Source: UBA1672 sp964015995
Lineage (GTDB): Bacteria; Pseudomonadota; Alphaproteobacteria; Micavibrionales; Micavibrionaceae
DNA length: 22,385 nucleotides
Assembly (NCBI GenBank): GCA_964015995.1
Contig: CAXHFH010000029.1
Span: 1-22,385 of the forward strand
Direction: 5' to 3'
Shown: in pieces, positions 7,993 through 15,850 of the stretch
How positions within the stretch are numbered: the stretch's first letter is position 1
Layout: each line of letters starts with the position of its first letter
The notes under the pieces: generated by a model
What the model saw: the letters and a program-made list of their open reading frames with translations, nothing else
The model's database searches: none
Told to the model about the DNA's origin: nothing
Made by a program: the position numbers and the translations under genes

Positions 7993-9264
7993 TTAATTAT
8001 AATCTTTGCCTTTTTTGATACCCTCACTAGATAGGTCTTCTTCTGATTTTACTGGTTGATTTGATTTATAGTGAATAAACTGAATACCCATCATAAGCAA
8101 TCCAGCGTTCACATAAGTCATACAATATAACAACGATATCAAACATAAAAACACGATGAACCATGCGCCATCGACGCCCTGCACCGCGTGTGTGCCCCAT
8201 ATAAACCCATTATATAAAAGGGCGGACGCGAAAATGAACAGGTAAATATACCCAATTTGTCCAAAACGTAATTTAAACCAAGCCCAAGAATAATGTGCAT
8301 GTCCATAATTCTTTAAGTATATCCAAGTTCTCGCAACATCGTAGACCCCACCAAAACCGAGGCCGAACAACTCTATGGTTTTACCTTTTTTTTCATATTG
8401 TCGGTTAATAGCGCGCCATTCTTCTTGTCGCTCTCCAATGGAACCTTTACTTTGACTTAGGTCGACTTCTGCTAGCCCTGTTATTCTACGATACGTTTTT
8501 GAATCCTCGGGCACTATTTGCGAGGCCAAAGAGACAACAATAAAAACCGCTGTAATCACAACCAAACCCTTAGCAGGATACCTAATCACATTAAATAAGG
8601 TATATCCTGATATCACGATGACAAAAAATGCCATTATTGTTCTGTTGAAATCACCAACTGTAGCAACGATCATTCCAAGAACCAGTACAACAATCCATTT
8701 TGGAAAAGGTTTTATCGTGTAAAGAGCCGCCAAGAATAAAGGGAAAAATATAGCCTCTTCAGGAATAGCAGGGCCAGAAGGCCGCCTTAAAATATCTGCC
8801 ATGAATCCGACAGTACCAGTTCCAATCGTTACAAAGGCACAAAAGTACAATAGGAACTTTAAATCAAACGGCTTACACTCGGTAAGAGATTGCATCCGTA
8901 AAATATTTAATGCAATCATCAGAATAGGGATCGTATCATTAGCGACGATAGAAATAGAGTTTCCTAACATTATCCCCATGAACAATCCATGTGCCACCAT
9001 AATCAAAAATACAAACGCCAAAAGAGACATCGGATTTACAGTGACACGAATCTTAATAACTTTCTTAACTGATATAAGATAATCTAAAGCTAGAAAACTA
9101 TAAAAAAACCATTGCTTATTTTGTCCCTGAACAAAGTCCCACTGCCCGAGAATAAGCTCAAAAATGATCTTAACAAGCAATTCGGACAGAACGATGTAGA
9201 CGACAATCCTTTCAAAAAGATTCTTTTCAAAAAAATCCTGCAGTACTGTTTTCACGCTCGACAT
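7993..9264 (-). CDS. Wzy/O-antigen-ligase-like polysaccharide polymerase
   Basis: A 423-residue polytopic membrane protein with about ten to eleven hydrophobic segments, beginning near residues 19-40 and ending near 392. Between the segments around 247 and 330 lies a large hydrophilic, Arg/Glu-rich loop (SKGSIGERQEEWRAINRQYEK split over 272-292) followed by GLGFGGV and HAHYSWAWFKLRFG, the arrangement of a periplasmic loop and conserved His/Gly motif in O-antigen polymerases and ligases. Such proteins join flipped repeat units or ligate the polymer to lipid A core. It is convergent with the glycosyltransferase run, and with the flippase supplies the two membrane steps of a Wzx/Wzy pathway. Sequence does not separate polymerase from ligase. 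No clear Shine-Dalgarno precedes the ATG. The C-terminal tail is charged and cytoplasmic. Confidence 0.72.
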   Translation of the reverse strand: MSSVKTVLQDFFEKNLFERIVVYIVLSELLVKIIFELILGQWDFVQGQNKQWFFYSFLALDYLISVKKVIKIRVTVNPMSLLAFVFLIMVAHGLFMGIMLGNSISIVANDTIPILMIALNILRMQSLTECKPFDLKFLLYFCAFVTIGTGTVGFMADILRRPSGPAIPEEAIFFPLFLAALYTIKPFPKWIVVLVLGMIVATVGDFNRTIMAFFVIVISGYTLFNVIRYPAKGLVVITAVFIVVSLASQIVPEDSKTYRRITGLAEVDLSQSKGSIGERQEEWRAINRQYEKKGKTIELFGLGFGGVYDVARTWIYLKNYGHAHYSWAWFKLRFGQIGYIYLFIFASALLYNGFIWGTHAVQGVDGAWFIVFLCLISLLYCMTYVNAGLLMMGIQFIHYKSNQPVKSEEDLSSEGIKKGKDYN

Positions 9265-9400
9265 AAAGACAACATTATCTGTTTTAAGATGAACAAAGGG
9301 GCACAGTATAGATCAATAGTAAGTGTATCAATATAATTCAGAATACAAAAACCACAAATGCCCATATTTACTATTAATTACAGTAACTTAAAACAATACT

Positions 9401-9429
9401 TTGATTTTACATAAAATTTTATGTATTAT
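9401..9429 (+). promoter_or_regulatory. Predicted sigma70-type promoter of the RTX gene
   Basis: TTGATT (9401-9406, four of six consensus) and TATTAT (9424-9429, five of six) are separated by exactly 17 bases. A start near 9436 would give a leader of about 45 bases ending in AGGGGA five bases before the ATG at 9481. The spacer is almost fully occupied by a palindrome (separate entry). The rest of the divergent region, 9265-9400, shows no other clear signal. Confidence 0.5.
9408..9425. promoter_or_regulatory. 18-bp perfect palindrome between -35 and -10: candidate operator
   Basis: TACATAAAATTTTATGTA is an exact inverted repeat with no spacer. It fills the gap between the predicted -35 and -10 boxes of the RTX gene and overlaps the first two bases of the -10. 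Placement there is classical for a repressor or a spacer-binding activator dimer. The regulator cannot be named from sequence. Confidence 0.55.
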
Positions 9430-9480
9430 AACAAACTGTGTATACTTTTGTATATAACGTGTGTGTAAAAGGGGAATAAC

Positions 9481-11079
9481 ATGACTGTCGATCTTATCAT
9501 CGGTACGCTAACACCTATTAGTTCAAATTTGATCAACCCATATACGGGTGAAATTCTATCAGTAAACGGTACTTATTACCTCAACGATACATTGGTAACA
9601 GGCGGCCCAGGAACGAACGACATCGCATTAGGCGTTACATTCGATCAATTTTGGCGCTTGGAAGATGATCTTGGCAATCTGCTTATCGAAAACATAGAAG
9701 TTTTCTTGCCTGCGCCGGGCGACGACATTCTTATACTATCCAGTGATACGTACGTTCTAGGTGATTTAATCATCCAAACCGCCGAAGGCAACGATGTTGT
9801 TTGGTCTAATGCGGGTAATGATTTAATCGAAGGTGGTTTAGGGGATGATATTCTTCACGGCGGACCAGGCCATGACACAATTAACGGTCAAGATGATAAT
9901 GATGACATCTTTGGTGCTTCAGGAAATGACATCTTAAGCGGCGGAATAGGCACCGACCAACTTTCAGGTGGAACAGGCGATGATACTTACGTTTATAACA
10001 CCGAAGATGGTAATGACACGATTACAGAAACATCTGGTTTTGACACAATATCTTTAGGTGCTGGCATAACACTCGGTGATATAACCTTCGTACAAAACGG
10101 CAATGATTTAGAAATCATGATAGCAGACGGTCTTACAGTAAAAGACTTCTATTCAGGCGATCCGGATAAAATAGTAGAGCAAATCGTCTTTAACGACACC
10201 TCTACTTATGATCTCACAACACTGCTAATACCTGATACGGATGACACATTCATCGCAACATCTGCCATCGAGCATTTTGATGGTGAAGGCGGCACAGATA
10301 CCGTTGATTACAGTGAATCAGCTTTACGTGTAAAACTAAACTTAGGCGCAGGCATAGGCTGGGACGGCGATGCAGACGATGATACATACGTTTCCATTGA
10401 AAACGTCATAGGCAGTGACATTGCAGGTGATCGCGACTTTATCTATGGAAGTGAAGCAGATAACTACATTTGGGGGCTTGCAGGAAATGATCAGTTAGAA
10501 GGGAGCGCTGGCGCAGATACAATTGATGGCGGCAGTGGTAGCGATTACTCGAACTATACACGTTCCGATGAAGGTGTGACGGTTAATTTAGAAACCGGCG
10601 TGAACACAGGTGGTGACGCCGAGGGTGATATTCTAATTAGTATTGAAAACATCAATGGATCAAACTACAACGACTCAATTACAGGCAATCACGGCGCAAA
10701 TAAGCTATATGCGGGAAAAGGAGATGACCTCATTTATGGCGGTGCAGGTAATGACATCATGTACGGTGAAGAGGGAGCAGATACATTCCTGTATGGCGCG
10801 AGTGATACATTTGGATTTATTGACATTATTAGAGATTTCAGCCTTTCGGAAGGCGATAAAATAGACATCTCTGACCTATTGGTTGGTTATGATCCATTAA
10901 CGGATGCTATCAATGATTTTATATCTTTTACACCTTATGGTTCAACAGGTGCTCATGGTGCTATGTCTATCGATGTCGATGGCGGAGGAGATAATTTTGT
11001 TCTCATCGGCTATATCACAAGTCAGCCGAACCTTGATGCAGAGACACTCGAAACGTCGGGTAATTTAATAACGGTTTAA
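9481..11079 (+). CDS. RTX (calcium-binding nonapeptide repeat) protein, type I secretion substrate
   Basis: A 532-residue acidic protein with no N-terminal signal peptide. GGxGxDxUx repeats occur in blocks at about 103-172 (GGLGDDILHGGPGHDTI, GGTGDDTYVY), 330-355 and 400-437 (GKGDDLIYGGAGNDIMYG), which bind Ca2+ in a parallel beta-roll outside the cell. Two stretches near 270-312 and 357-395 follow the pattern GVTVNLETG...SIENINGS seen in serralysin and haemolysin C-terminal regions. The C-terminal part, from about 438 (GFIDIIRDFSLSEGDKIDISD), is the typical uncleaved type I secretion domain. No catalytic domain is visible, so it may be a structural or adhesive surface protein; the first 100 residues match nothing I recognise. 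No type I transporter genes lie in the window. A strong AGGGGA ribosome site, a predicted promoter and a terminator suggest a monocistronic unit. Confidence 0.9.
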   Translation: MTVDLIIGTLTPISSNLINPYTGEILSVNGTYYLNDTLVTGGPGTNDIALGVTFDQFWRLEDDLGNLLIENIEVFLPAPGDDILILSSDTYVLGDLIIQTAEGNDVVWSNAGNDLIEGGLGDDILHGGPGHDTINGQDDNDDIFGASGNDILSGGIGTDQLSGGTGDDTYVYNTEDGNDTITETSGFDTISLGAGITLGDITFVQNGNDLEIMIADGLTVKDFYSGDPDKIVEQIVFNDTSTYDLTTLLIPDTDDTFIATSAIEHFDGEGGTDTVDYSESALRVKLNLGAGIGWDGDADDDTYVSIENVIGSDIAGDRDFIYGSEADNYIWGLAGNDQLEGSAGADTIDGGSGSDYSNYTRSDEGVTVNLETGVNTGGDAEGDILISIENINGSNYNDSITGNHGANKLYAGKGDDLIYGGAGNDIMYGEEGADTFLYGASDTFGFIDIIRDFSLSEGDKIDISDLLVGYDPLTDAINDFISFTPYGSTGAHGAMSIDVDGGGDNFVLIGYITSQPNLDAETLETSGNLITV

Positions 11080-11121
11080 AATTGTTTGTGAGTGCAATAA
11101 TAGTATTCAAAAAAAACATTG

Positions 11122-11148
11122 AATTACAATAATATGTAATTTCTTTTT
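11122..11148 (+). terminator. AT-rich hairpin terminator after the RTX gene
   Basis: AATTACA (11122-11128) pairs perfectly with TGTAATT (11135-11141) over a six-base loop, followed by TCTTTTT. The stem is AT-rich and therefore weak, but position 43 bases past the RTX stop and the T run fit a rho-independent terminator. The remainder, up to the next gene at 11247, shows nothing else. Confidence 0.5.
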
Positions 11149-11246
11149 AAACTTCTACTTTGGGTTTTAATAAAACGTCCTTCCTAAATACGGGCGCATA
11201 TTCACTAACAACATTTTTGTAAGCACCCAAGTCAAAAAAATTAGAC

Positions 11247-11609
11247 TTAATAATCCGGTAAGAACGTATTATTCATGTCACCACCAAGGTCGAGCTCAGC
11301 GCCGCCGAGGTCTGCGGCCATCTGTTCAGTACCACCACCGAGCCATTCTGCCACTGTATTGAGCCCATCTGATATCCCAAGAGAATCAAAAGCCTGAAGA
11401 ATGGGGTCTTTGACAGCATCAAACAAAGCAACACCGCCGGGATCGTAGTGCCACAAAGCTAAGTCTAGCAAGCCGAAGCCTACATATAGACAAACGCCTT
11501 TTACTGCGAAATTAAAAGCCTTAGACAATGTGTTGCCTAATGATTCACCAGCACTATTAATGGATTCTCCGATTGAATGCCCCATAGATTGGCTTGCTGC
11601 TGCGCCCAT
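11247..11609 (-). CDS. Small glycine-rich membrane protein of unknown function, divergent from an iron-box promoter
   Basis: A 120-residue protein I do not recognise. The ATG at 11609 is chosen because GAGG (11622-11619) lies nine bases upstream; the longer in-frame TTG start at 11624 would consume that site. Residues 1-30 are rich in Gly, Ser and Ala with a heptad-like SMGHSIGESINSAGESLG pattern, suggesting an amphipathic helix. Residues 32-53 (FNFAVKGVCLYVGFGLLDLA) look like one membrane segment. The C-terminal part is acidic and glycine-rich (GGAELDLGG, ending FLPDY). It is divergent from a lipoprotein gene across 120 bases with three Fur-box-like sites, so shared iron control with the lipoprotein and the large protein is likely. 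Function is unknown. Confidence 0.7.
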   Translation of the reverse strand: MGAAASQSMGHSIGESINSAGESLGNTLSKAFNFAVKGVCLYVGFGLLDLALWHYDPGGVALFDAVKDPILQAFDSLGISDGLNTVAEWLGGGTEQMAADLGGAELDLGGDMNNTFLPDY

Positions 11610-11635
11610 GTTTTGTTTCCTCAATTAAATTGAAA

Positions 11636-11650
11636 TAATAATCATTCTTA
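11636..11650 (-). promoter_or_regulatory. Fur-box-like site 1
   Basis: TAATAATCATTCTTA matches 12 of 15 positions of the 7-1-7 Fur consensus TGATAATNATTATCA. It lies just upstream of the plus-strand -35 and over a possible minus-strand -10 (TATTAT, read from 11640 to 11635), close to the start of the small membrane-protein gene. Confidence 0.5.
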
Positions 11651-11651
11651 A

Positions 11652-11680
11652 TTGACAACTTAATTGAGAATCACTATCAA
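11652..11680 (+). promoter_or_regulatory. Predicted promoter of the lipoprotein/1105-residue operon
   Basis: A perfect -35 TTGACA (11652-11657), a 17-base spacer and TATCAA (11675-11680, four of six) precede the lipoprotein ATG by 50 bases. The expected start is near 11687. The -10 is covered by Fur-box-like site 2, as expected for an iron-repressed promoter. A second TTGACA is read on the minus strand at 11686-11681, but no good -10 follows at normal spacing. Confidence 0.55.
11665..11679 (+). promoter_or_regulatory. Fur-box-like site 2 (also TGA-N9-TCA)
   Basis: TGAGAATCACTATCA matches 13 of 15 positions of TGATAATNATTATCA and overlaps the predicted -10. It sits in a wider inverted repeat, ATTGA...TCAAT (11663-11681). 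The TGA-N9-TCA outline also fits the iron-responsive operator bound by RirA in some alphaproteobacteria, so the regulator could be Fur or RirA. Confidence 0.6.
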
Positions 11681-11693
11681 TGTCAACAGTGAA

Positions 11694-11708
11694 TGAGAAT
11701 TATTATTA
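11694..11708 (+). promoter_or_regulatory. Fur-box-like site 3
   Basis: TGAGAATTATTATTA matches 13 of 15 positions of TGATAATNATTATCA. It falls in the predicted leader of the lipoprotein transcript, just downstream of the expected start, where bound repressor would block clearance. Confidence 0.5.
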
Positions 11709-11729
11709 ACTAAGCGGAAGGTTATATTC

Positions 11730-12455
11730 ATGGGTGCGAAATCATTAGTATCAGCAACAGCATTAAGTGTCATTTTGATGACCGCAGCAGGGTGCAAAGA
11801 TCAAGATGAAAAAGATAATGCTATAGAGAGAAGCAACACAAACACGACAGAGGTTGTTTCAGACACAACACCAGATCAAGTTGAGACATCATCCTTTGGT
11901 ACGCCGAAATTTGATTTTTCTGTTGAAGAAATGGAGCCTCAAGAGAGAGCCGTAATTGAGACACAAGCTGTCCCACAAAACGCACCATCAAGCCCTGATA
12001 TAGAGCAGGGCAAGTTCGGAGAAAACCCTTATGCGACAGTAACGGAGGAAGATATGAGATATGTCGATATTCCGGGTAACGAATTTTCAATGATATTTAC
12101 AAGCGCATCCTTTCCACAAGGCCGAACCGTCACGATTGACCCCGATGATATGATGCCTGTGAATGACCCGCGTAGGGATGGTTTAGCCGTATTGGCGCCG
12201 CGTCAAAGGTTCTTCTATGAAATAAACAATCAACTGCCTGCTATTCCCGGGCGTGAAATGGCGCGCTTGGGTGAAAATGAAGGCCTTAGTCCTAAAGGCG
12301 CTGTCACAATGTATAAGCATCTGACCGATGCCCCGATGCTAAGTAATAGTGGTGAAGTCATCGGCGGTGGGCACGGTATATCGAAGGATCAAATCCTTGA
12401 GGCAATGAGACGATGCCATGAACCACGTGGCCTGAGCATACCTACAGCCGAATAG
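11730..12455 (+). CDS. Predicted lipoprotein of unknown function
   Basis: A 241-residue protein with a basic start, hydrophobic core VSATALSVILMTA and lipobox AAGC at Cys22, so it should be lipid-anchored; Lys at +2 favours the outer membrane. Residues 23-100 are acidic, Thr/Pro/Glu-rich and probably disordered. From about 101 a folded part follows (YVDIPGNEFSMIFTSASFPQ, LAVLAPRQRFFYEINNQLP, GGGHGISKDQILEAMRRC). I do not recognise the fold. The ATG has GGAAGG eight bases upstream. It is first in a two-gene unit, 12 bases before the 1105-residue gene, behind a promoter with Fur-box-like sites, so iron limitation probably induces it. Ile-Pro-Gly repeats do not suggest a known haem or siderophore binder. 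Confidence 0.72.
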   Translation: MGAKSLVSATALSVILMTAAGCKDQDEKDNAIERSNTNTTEVVSDTTPDQVETSSFGTPKFDFSVEEMEPQERAVIETQAVPQNAPSSPDIEQGKFGENPYATVTEEDMRYVDIPGNEFSMIFTSASFPQGRTVTIDPDDMMPVNDPRRDGLAVLAPRQRFFYEINNQLPAIPGREMARLGENEGLSPKGAVTMYKHLTDAPMLSNSGEVIGGGHGISKDQILEAMRRCHEPRGLSIPTAE

Positions 12456-12467
12456 CGAGTTTTATCA

Positions 12468-15400
12468 ATGGCACAGACACACACACTTGGTTTACGTGGT
12501 CATTTTGCGATCACGTCTATGTTACAGAACGCGGCAGATCATTATGGTGTGCGCATTGCGAGTGATGGCAATGGCGCATACGAAATTGGTTCAGTGATTT
12601 CGGATAATGAAGAAGATCATGATTTTGATATTGAAACATTTGCGCCCTCATTCATTGAGCATGACGGCAATGTACTGTCACGCCAAGACACGAAAGCTCT
12701 TCTGGATTTCATGAATCAACCTTTTAGGGTGCTCGCTGAACGACGGCAAGCGATAGAAAATCCTGATCAAAATAAAAAAGAGCGCTTTAATGCAAGCCAT
12801 AAAGATCGCGTGTCAGCACATCGCCTGTTAAGGTTTGCCACAACAGGTAGTGTTGAAATTCCACCAGATATAGAAGATGAATTAGAAAAAGAAACTGCGG
12901 AATGTCACGCCAAGACTGAGCAAGCCATGCGTGACATGGATTCATGGCGTAAAGAAATTGAGATTGGTAACCCGGAAAATGTCCAAAGCGCTGTGCCGCG
13001 CTCATCTATCGTTCCAGAAAAAGGGGTTGTGTTTGAATTAGATGAGCAGTGCTATGGCGCGGGGCGACATCAGGGGATCCATCAGGAAACACTGAACACG
13101 TTATTCTGGCGTGCAGTCGATAAAGCGAAAGGCTATGCGTATGATATTAAGCCGAAAGCAGTGAGCCTTACTGCGAGCGAATTGGAAACGTTCTATGACG
13201 AAGCTCATAATATGGGCTTAAATGACTTGATCAATCAGGTAGAATTTGAAGAAGCCGTTCAGGAAAAACTAAAAAATGTAGCAGATCGAAAGAGCAAAAT
13301 TGAATATTCGGCCGCATTTCAAAATCTGACTGCGAATAACTCTACAAACACTACCAGTGATATAAAAAAATTAATGGGTGCATCTTCCGCATTAAAACCA
13401 ATTATTGAATCAAAGGCGATGCAGGATGTATGGGCACGTTACAATTTCACGGAACGTCATAATTCCCCGATGGAAGGTGTTGGCAAAGAATATGCTGTCT
13501 TTCTTGCGTTGATGGATGCATACAGCCAAAAAGACGATATATCACAGGTTGATATTGAGGCTTTAGCACAGGAATTCGCGCCGCTTTTAGCGTTCTCTGA
13601 CAAGGTTGTCGAAACCTTGCAAGATGGATTTGAAAAGTCCGGAACACAAAGCCCCGCACGCAATACATTAGAAAATATTGAAAACAATTTTAAAGAAGCC
13701 AGCGTTGCGGGGATATCTATATCAGATGATATGCTCAAGGAGGACTACCAAGACATTCTCTCTGCACTGGAAAAGTCTATCGGGCAGGGAGGCTCTGCGC
13801 TCGCCCAGACCAGTGAGGCCGCAGTGGATACGGCGCTGGACTTTACCATGGATGTTGTGAACTTTATTAAGGAGTCCCCCAAGGTCGCTGCAACCTTTGT
13901 CGGATTGGCGACAACACTTTTCATTATGAACGGCGCGAGCCCCGAAGATGCTCAGGCGGCGGCTGAAAGTATCATGGTTTTCGGTGAAAACGGCCTTGAA
14001 GAAATGACTATTGATTCCGAATTGCTTCCTGAAGAAGCCCGCAACACGCAAAACTGGCACTGGGATATGGGGCCATTAGGGATGTATAAGCATTATATGT
14101 ACGATAATGCTGTGGTTGGCCCTGCGCAAACAATTATGGATTGGATGCGTATTGGCATGCAGGGTGGATTAGATGCTGTGGGGCTTCCCGTCAACCCTGA
14201 TCCAGCGTTTTCAAAAGCAGCAGAGAGCACGGCAGATTCTTTGGGGAAGCAGCTATTCAATATTAACCTTTTTCAAAATGCATCGCATGCGGCGTTTTGG
14301 ATGTATATGGTTTCAAAAGGTTATAATCACGGGTTTAAGGGGGCGAATAAAATATTTGATCTTATGTCGCCCTTGACTGATTTAAGTTACACCGCAGGCG
14401 TCAGTGGAGCAGAGGCGTTACACCTGAAGAAGGCGACGACACTGTCCGATCGGTTAATCGCTCTTACGCAGGATGTGAGTGTCGAAAGAAAAGACCCGCA
14501 AATATATGGAGAAGTCTTCCAAAGGAAATGTGCGCTTTCAAATGCAGCGTGTGTGTTAAAGTCTTACGAAAAGCAAGTAGCGCGTAATTACGGTGAAACT
14601 ATGAAGAGCTTGGTAGAGGCAGCTCATGCGCGTTTGGAGTTAGAGGAAACACTTCCTGATTATATTGAAGACGCCGCGTTTGACGTGAAAATTGCAGGCA
14701 TTCAAAAGCATTTTAAAATCGGCGCATCTAATTATCACAAAACCCTGCAAGCATTGGATAAATTTGACCTTACACTTGAAAACATGGCAGATCATATTGG
14801 TGTTGGCGAGCCGTGGTATCAGCATTATGTTCGTGAATGTCTTGAAAATGTGACGAACGCGCTTCGGGATTATCAAGATTCAGGTAATGCACAGGCACTT
14901 CAAGATGTGCTCAATGATAATTTGCAAAATCTTGTGGCGATACAGGTGCACCACACTGATGCATCTCCGCTTTACGCGGCATTGATCGGCGAGGAGCCCG
15001 ATGAACAGGACAGTGATAACCTAAAAAATTCTGCGAAGGCGCAATATGGCAAATTAAAACGCGAAAGCCGTATTCATGACAATAGAGAAAAGCTTCAGGG
15101 CGCAGAAGGGGATCTGAGCTTAACGGATAACCTCAAGGCACGCGCAACTATTCTTGGCACCGCTTTATGGGGGGGGATCGTAGGTGCGACGCGTAAGGTA
15201 CGTCAAGCTACGAGCAAAACGTTGGGCAATAAGCCAACGATGATTGCTGCGTCCGGCTTGGCGGCTGCTTGTGTGGCGCTGGACATGGCGAGTGGTGGAA
15301 ACAGTATCACCAGCACCATATCATCAGGCGTCGGCGGTACGGTGTCTGCTGCCGTTACAACAACCACGTTTGCGATTTATAACTTTTGGGAAGATGTCCT

Positions 15401-15785
15401 TGGCGTGCATGTCGGTAGCGGCTTGGCGTTATTAGCAGCAGGGGCAGGGGCAGGATACGCATATAAAAAGCTCTTAAATCCACTCGCCTCGGCTAATTTT
15501 GAAATGCTTAAAAATAAAACGGGGGTCGATGCGGCGGCGTCATGGGACAAGATTAGCAGTAGTGTAAAAGAAAACGTCGACACCATAGGTAAAAACCTAG
15601 CGCGACTTAACGAAAAAATAGGGGTGAAAATCATGCCTGAGCCCAAAATGTACGAAGGTACTGATGAGCAATTTGATCTAATGGATGACGATACGTTTCA
15701 CGAATATTCTGATGAACAAAACGAAGATGATATACATAAATTTCACGAAGATAATGATCTGTATAAGGATGCACCTGACATATAG
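12468..15785 (+). CDS. Large protein of unknown function with central and C-terminal hydrophobic segments and an acidic tail
   Basis: A 1105-residue protein that I do not recognise. There is no N-terminal signal peptide. Residues 1-460 are soluble, charged and largely helical. A hydrophobic segment lies at about 472-489 (KVAATFVGLATTLFIMNG), then a region with aromatic clusters (NWHWDMGPLGMYKHYMY, about 529-545). Residues 680-880 look helical again. A Gly/Ala-rich hydrophobic zone follows: about 924-941, 953-971 and 982-1000 (SGLALLAAGAGAGYAYK). The last 45 residues are strongly acidic (QFDLMDDDTFHEY, ending DAPDI). The start has only a weak GCGAG site, but the gene follows the lipoprotein by 12 bases, so coupling is likely. 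The layout suggests a membrane-associated or membrane-inserting protein expressed under iron limitation; that is inference. Frame is intact throughout. Confidence 0.75.
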   Translation: MAQTHTLGLRGHFAITSMLQNAADHYGVRIASDGNGAYEIGSVISDNEEDHDFDIETFAPSFIEHDGNVLSRQDTKALLDFMNQPFRVLAERRQAIENPDQNKKERFNASHKDRVSAHRLLRFATTGSVEIPPDIEDELEKETAECHAKTEQAMRDMDSWRKEIEIGNPENVQSAVPRSSIVPEKGVVFELDEQCYGAGRHQGIHQETLNTLFWRAVDKAKGYAYDIKPKAVSLTASELETFYDEAHNMGLNDLINQVEFEEAVQEKLKNVADRKSKIEYSAAFQNLTANNSTNTTSDIKKLMGASSALKPIIESKAMQDVWARYNFTERHNSPMEGVGKEYAVFLALMDAYSQKDDISQVDIEALAQEFAPLLAFSDKVVETLQDGFEKSGTQSPARNTLENIENNFKEASVAGISISDDMLKEDYQDILSALEKSIGQGGSALAQTSEAAVDTALDFTMDVVNFIKESPKVAATFVGLATTLFIMNGASPEDAQAAAESIMVFGENGLEEMTIDSELLPEEARNTQNWHWDMGPLGMYKHYMYDNAVVGPAQTIMDWMRIGMQGGLDAVGLPVNPDPAFSKAAESTADSLGKQLFNINLFQNASHAAFWMYMVSKGYNHGFKGANKIFDLMSPLTDLSYTAGVSGAEALHLKKATTLSDRLIALTQDVSVERKDPQIYGEVFQRKCALSNAACVLKSYEKQVARNYGETMKSLVEAAHARLELEETLPDYIEDAAFDVKIAGIQKHFKIGASNYHKTLQALDKFDLTLENMADHIGVGEPWYQHYVRECLENVTNALRDYQDSGNAQALQDVLNDNLQNLVAIQVHHTDASPLYAALIGEEPDEQDSDNLKNSAKAQYGKLKRESRIHDNREKLQGAEGDLSLTDNLKARATILGTALWGGIVGATRKVRQATSKTLGNKPTMIAASGLAAACVALDMASGGNSITSTISSGVGGTVSAAVTTTTFAIYNFWEDVLGVHVGSGLALLAAGAGAGYAYKKLLNPLASANFEMLKNKTGVDAAASWDKISSSVKENVDTIGKNLARLNEKIGVKIMPEPKMYEGTDEQFDLMDDDTFHEYSDEQNEDDIHKFHEDNDLYKDAPDI

Positions 15786-15791
15786 GTAATT

Positions 15792-15808
15792 TTTCCATCG
15801 GAAATTTT
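15792..15808 (+). terminator. Weak hairpin after the 1105-residue gene
   Basis: TTTCC (15792-15796) pairs with GGAAA (15800-15804) over loop ATC and is followed by TTTT, seven bases past the stop. A five-base stem is short, so termination is uncertain. The convergent flagellin gene ends at 15851. Confidence 0.3.
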
Positions 15809-15850
15809 AGTTAGAAATACAAACAGATAACGTCGAGAAATCAAGAAAAC

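Noticed and set aside
9783..10830. Short repeated DNA units inside the RTX gene that might suggest a tandem-repeat or CRISPR-like array
   Set aside because: They are the coding form of the GGxGxD nonapeptide repeats, vary in sequence and lack regular spacers.
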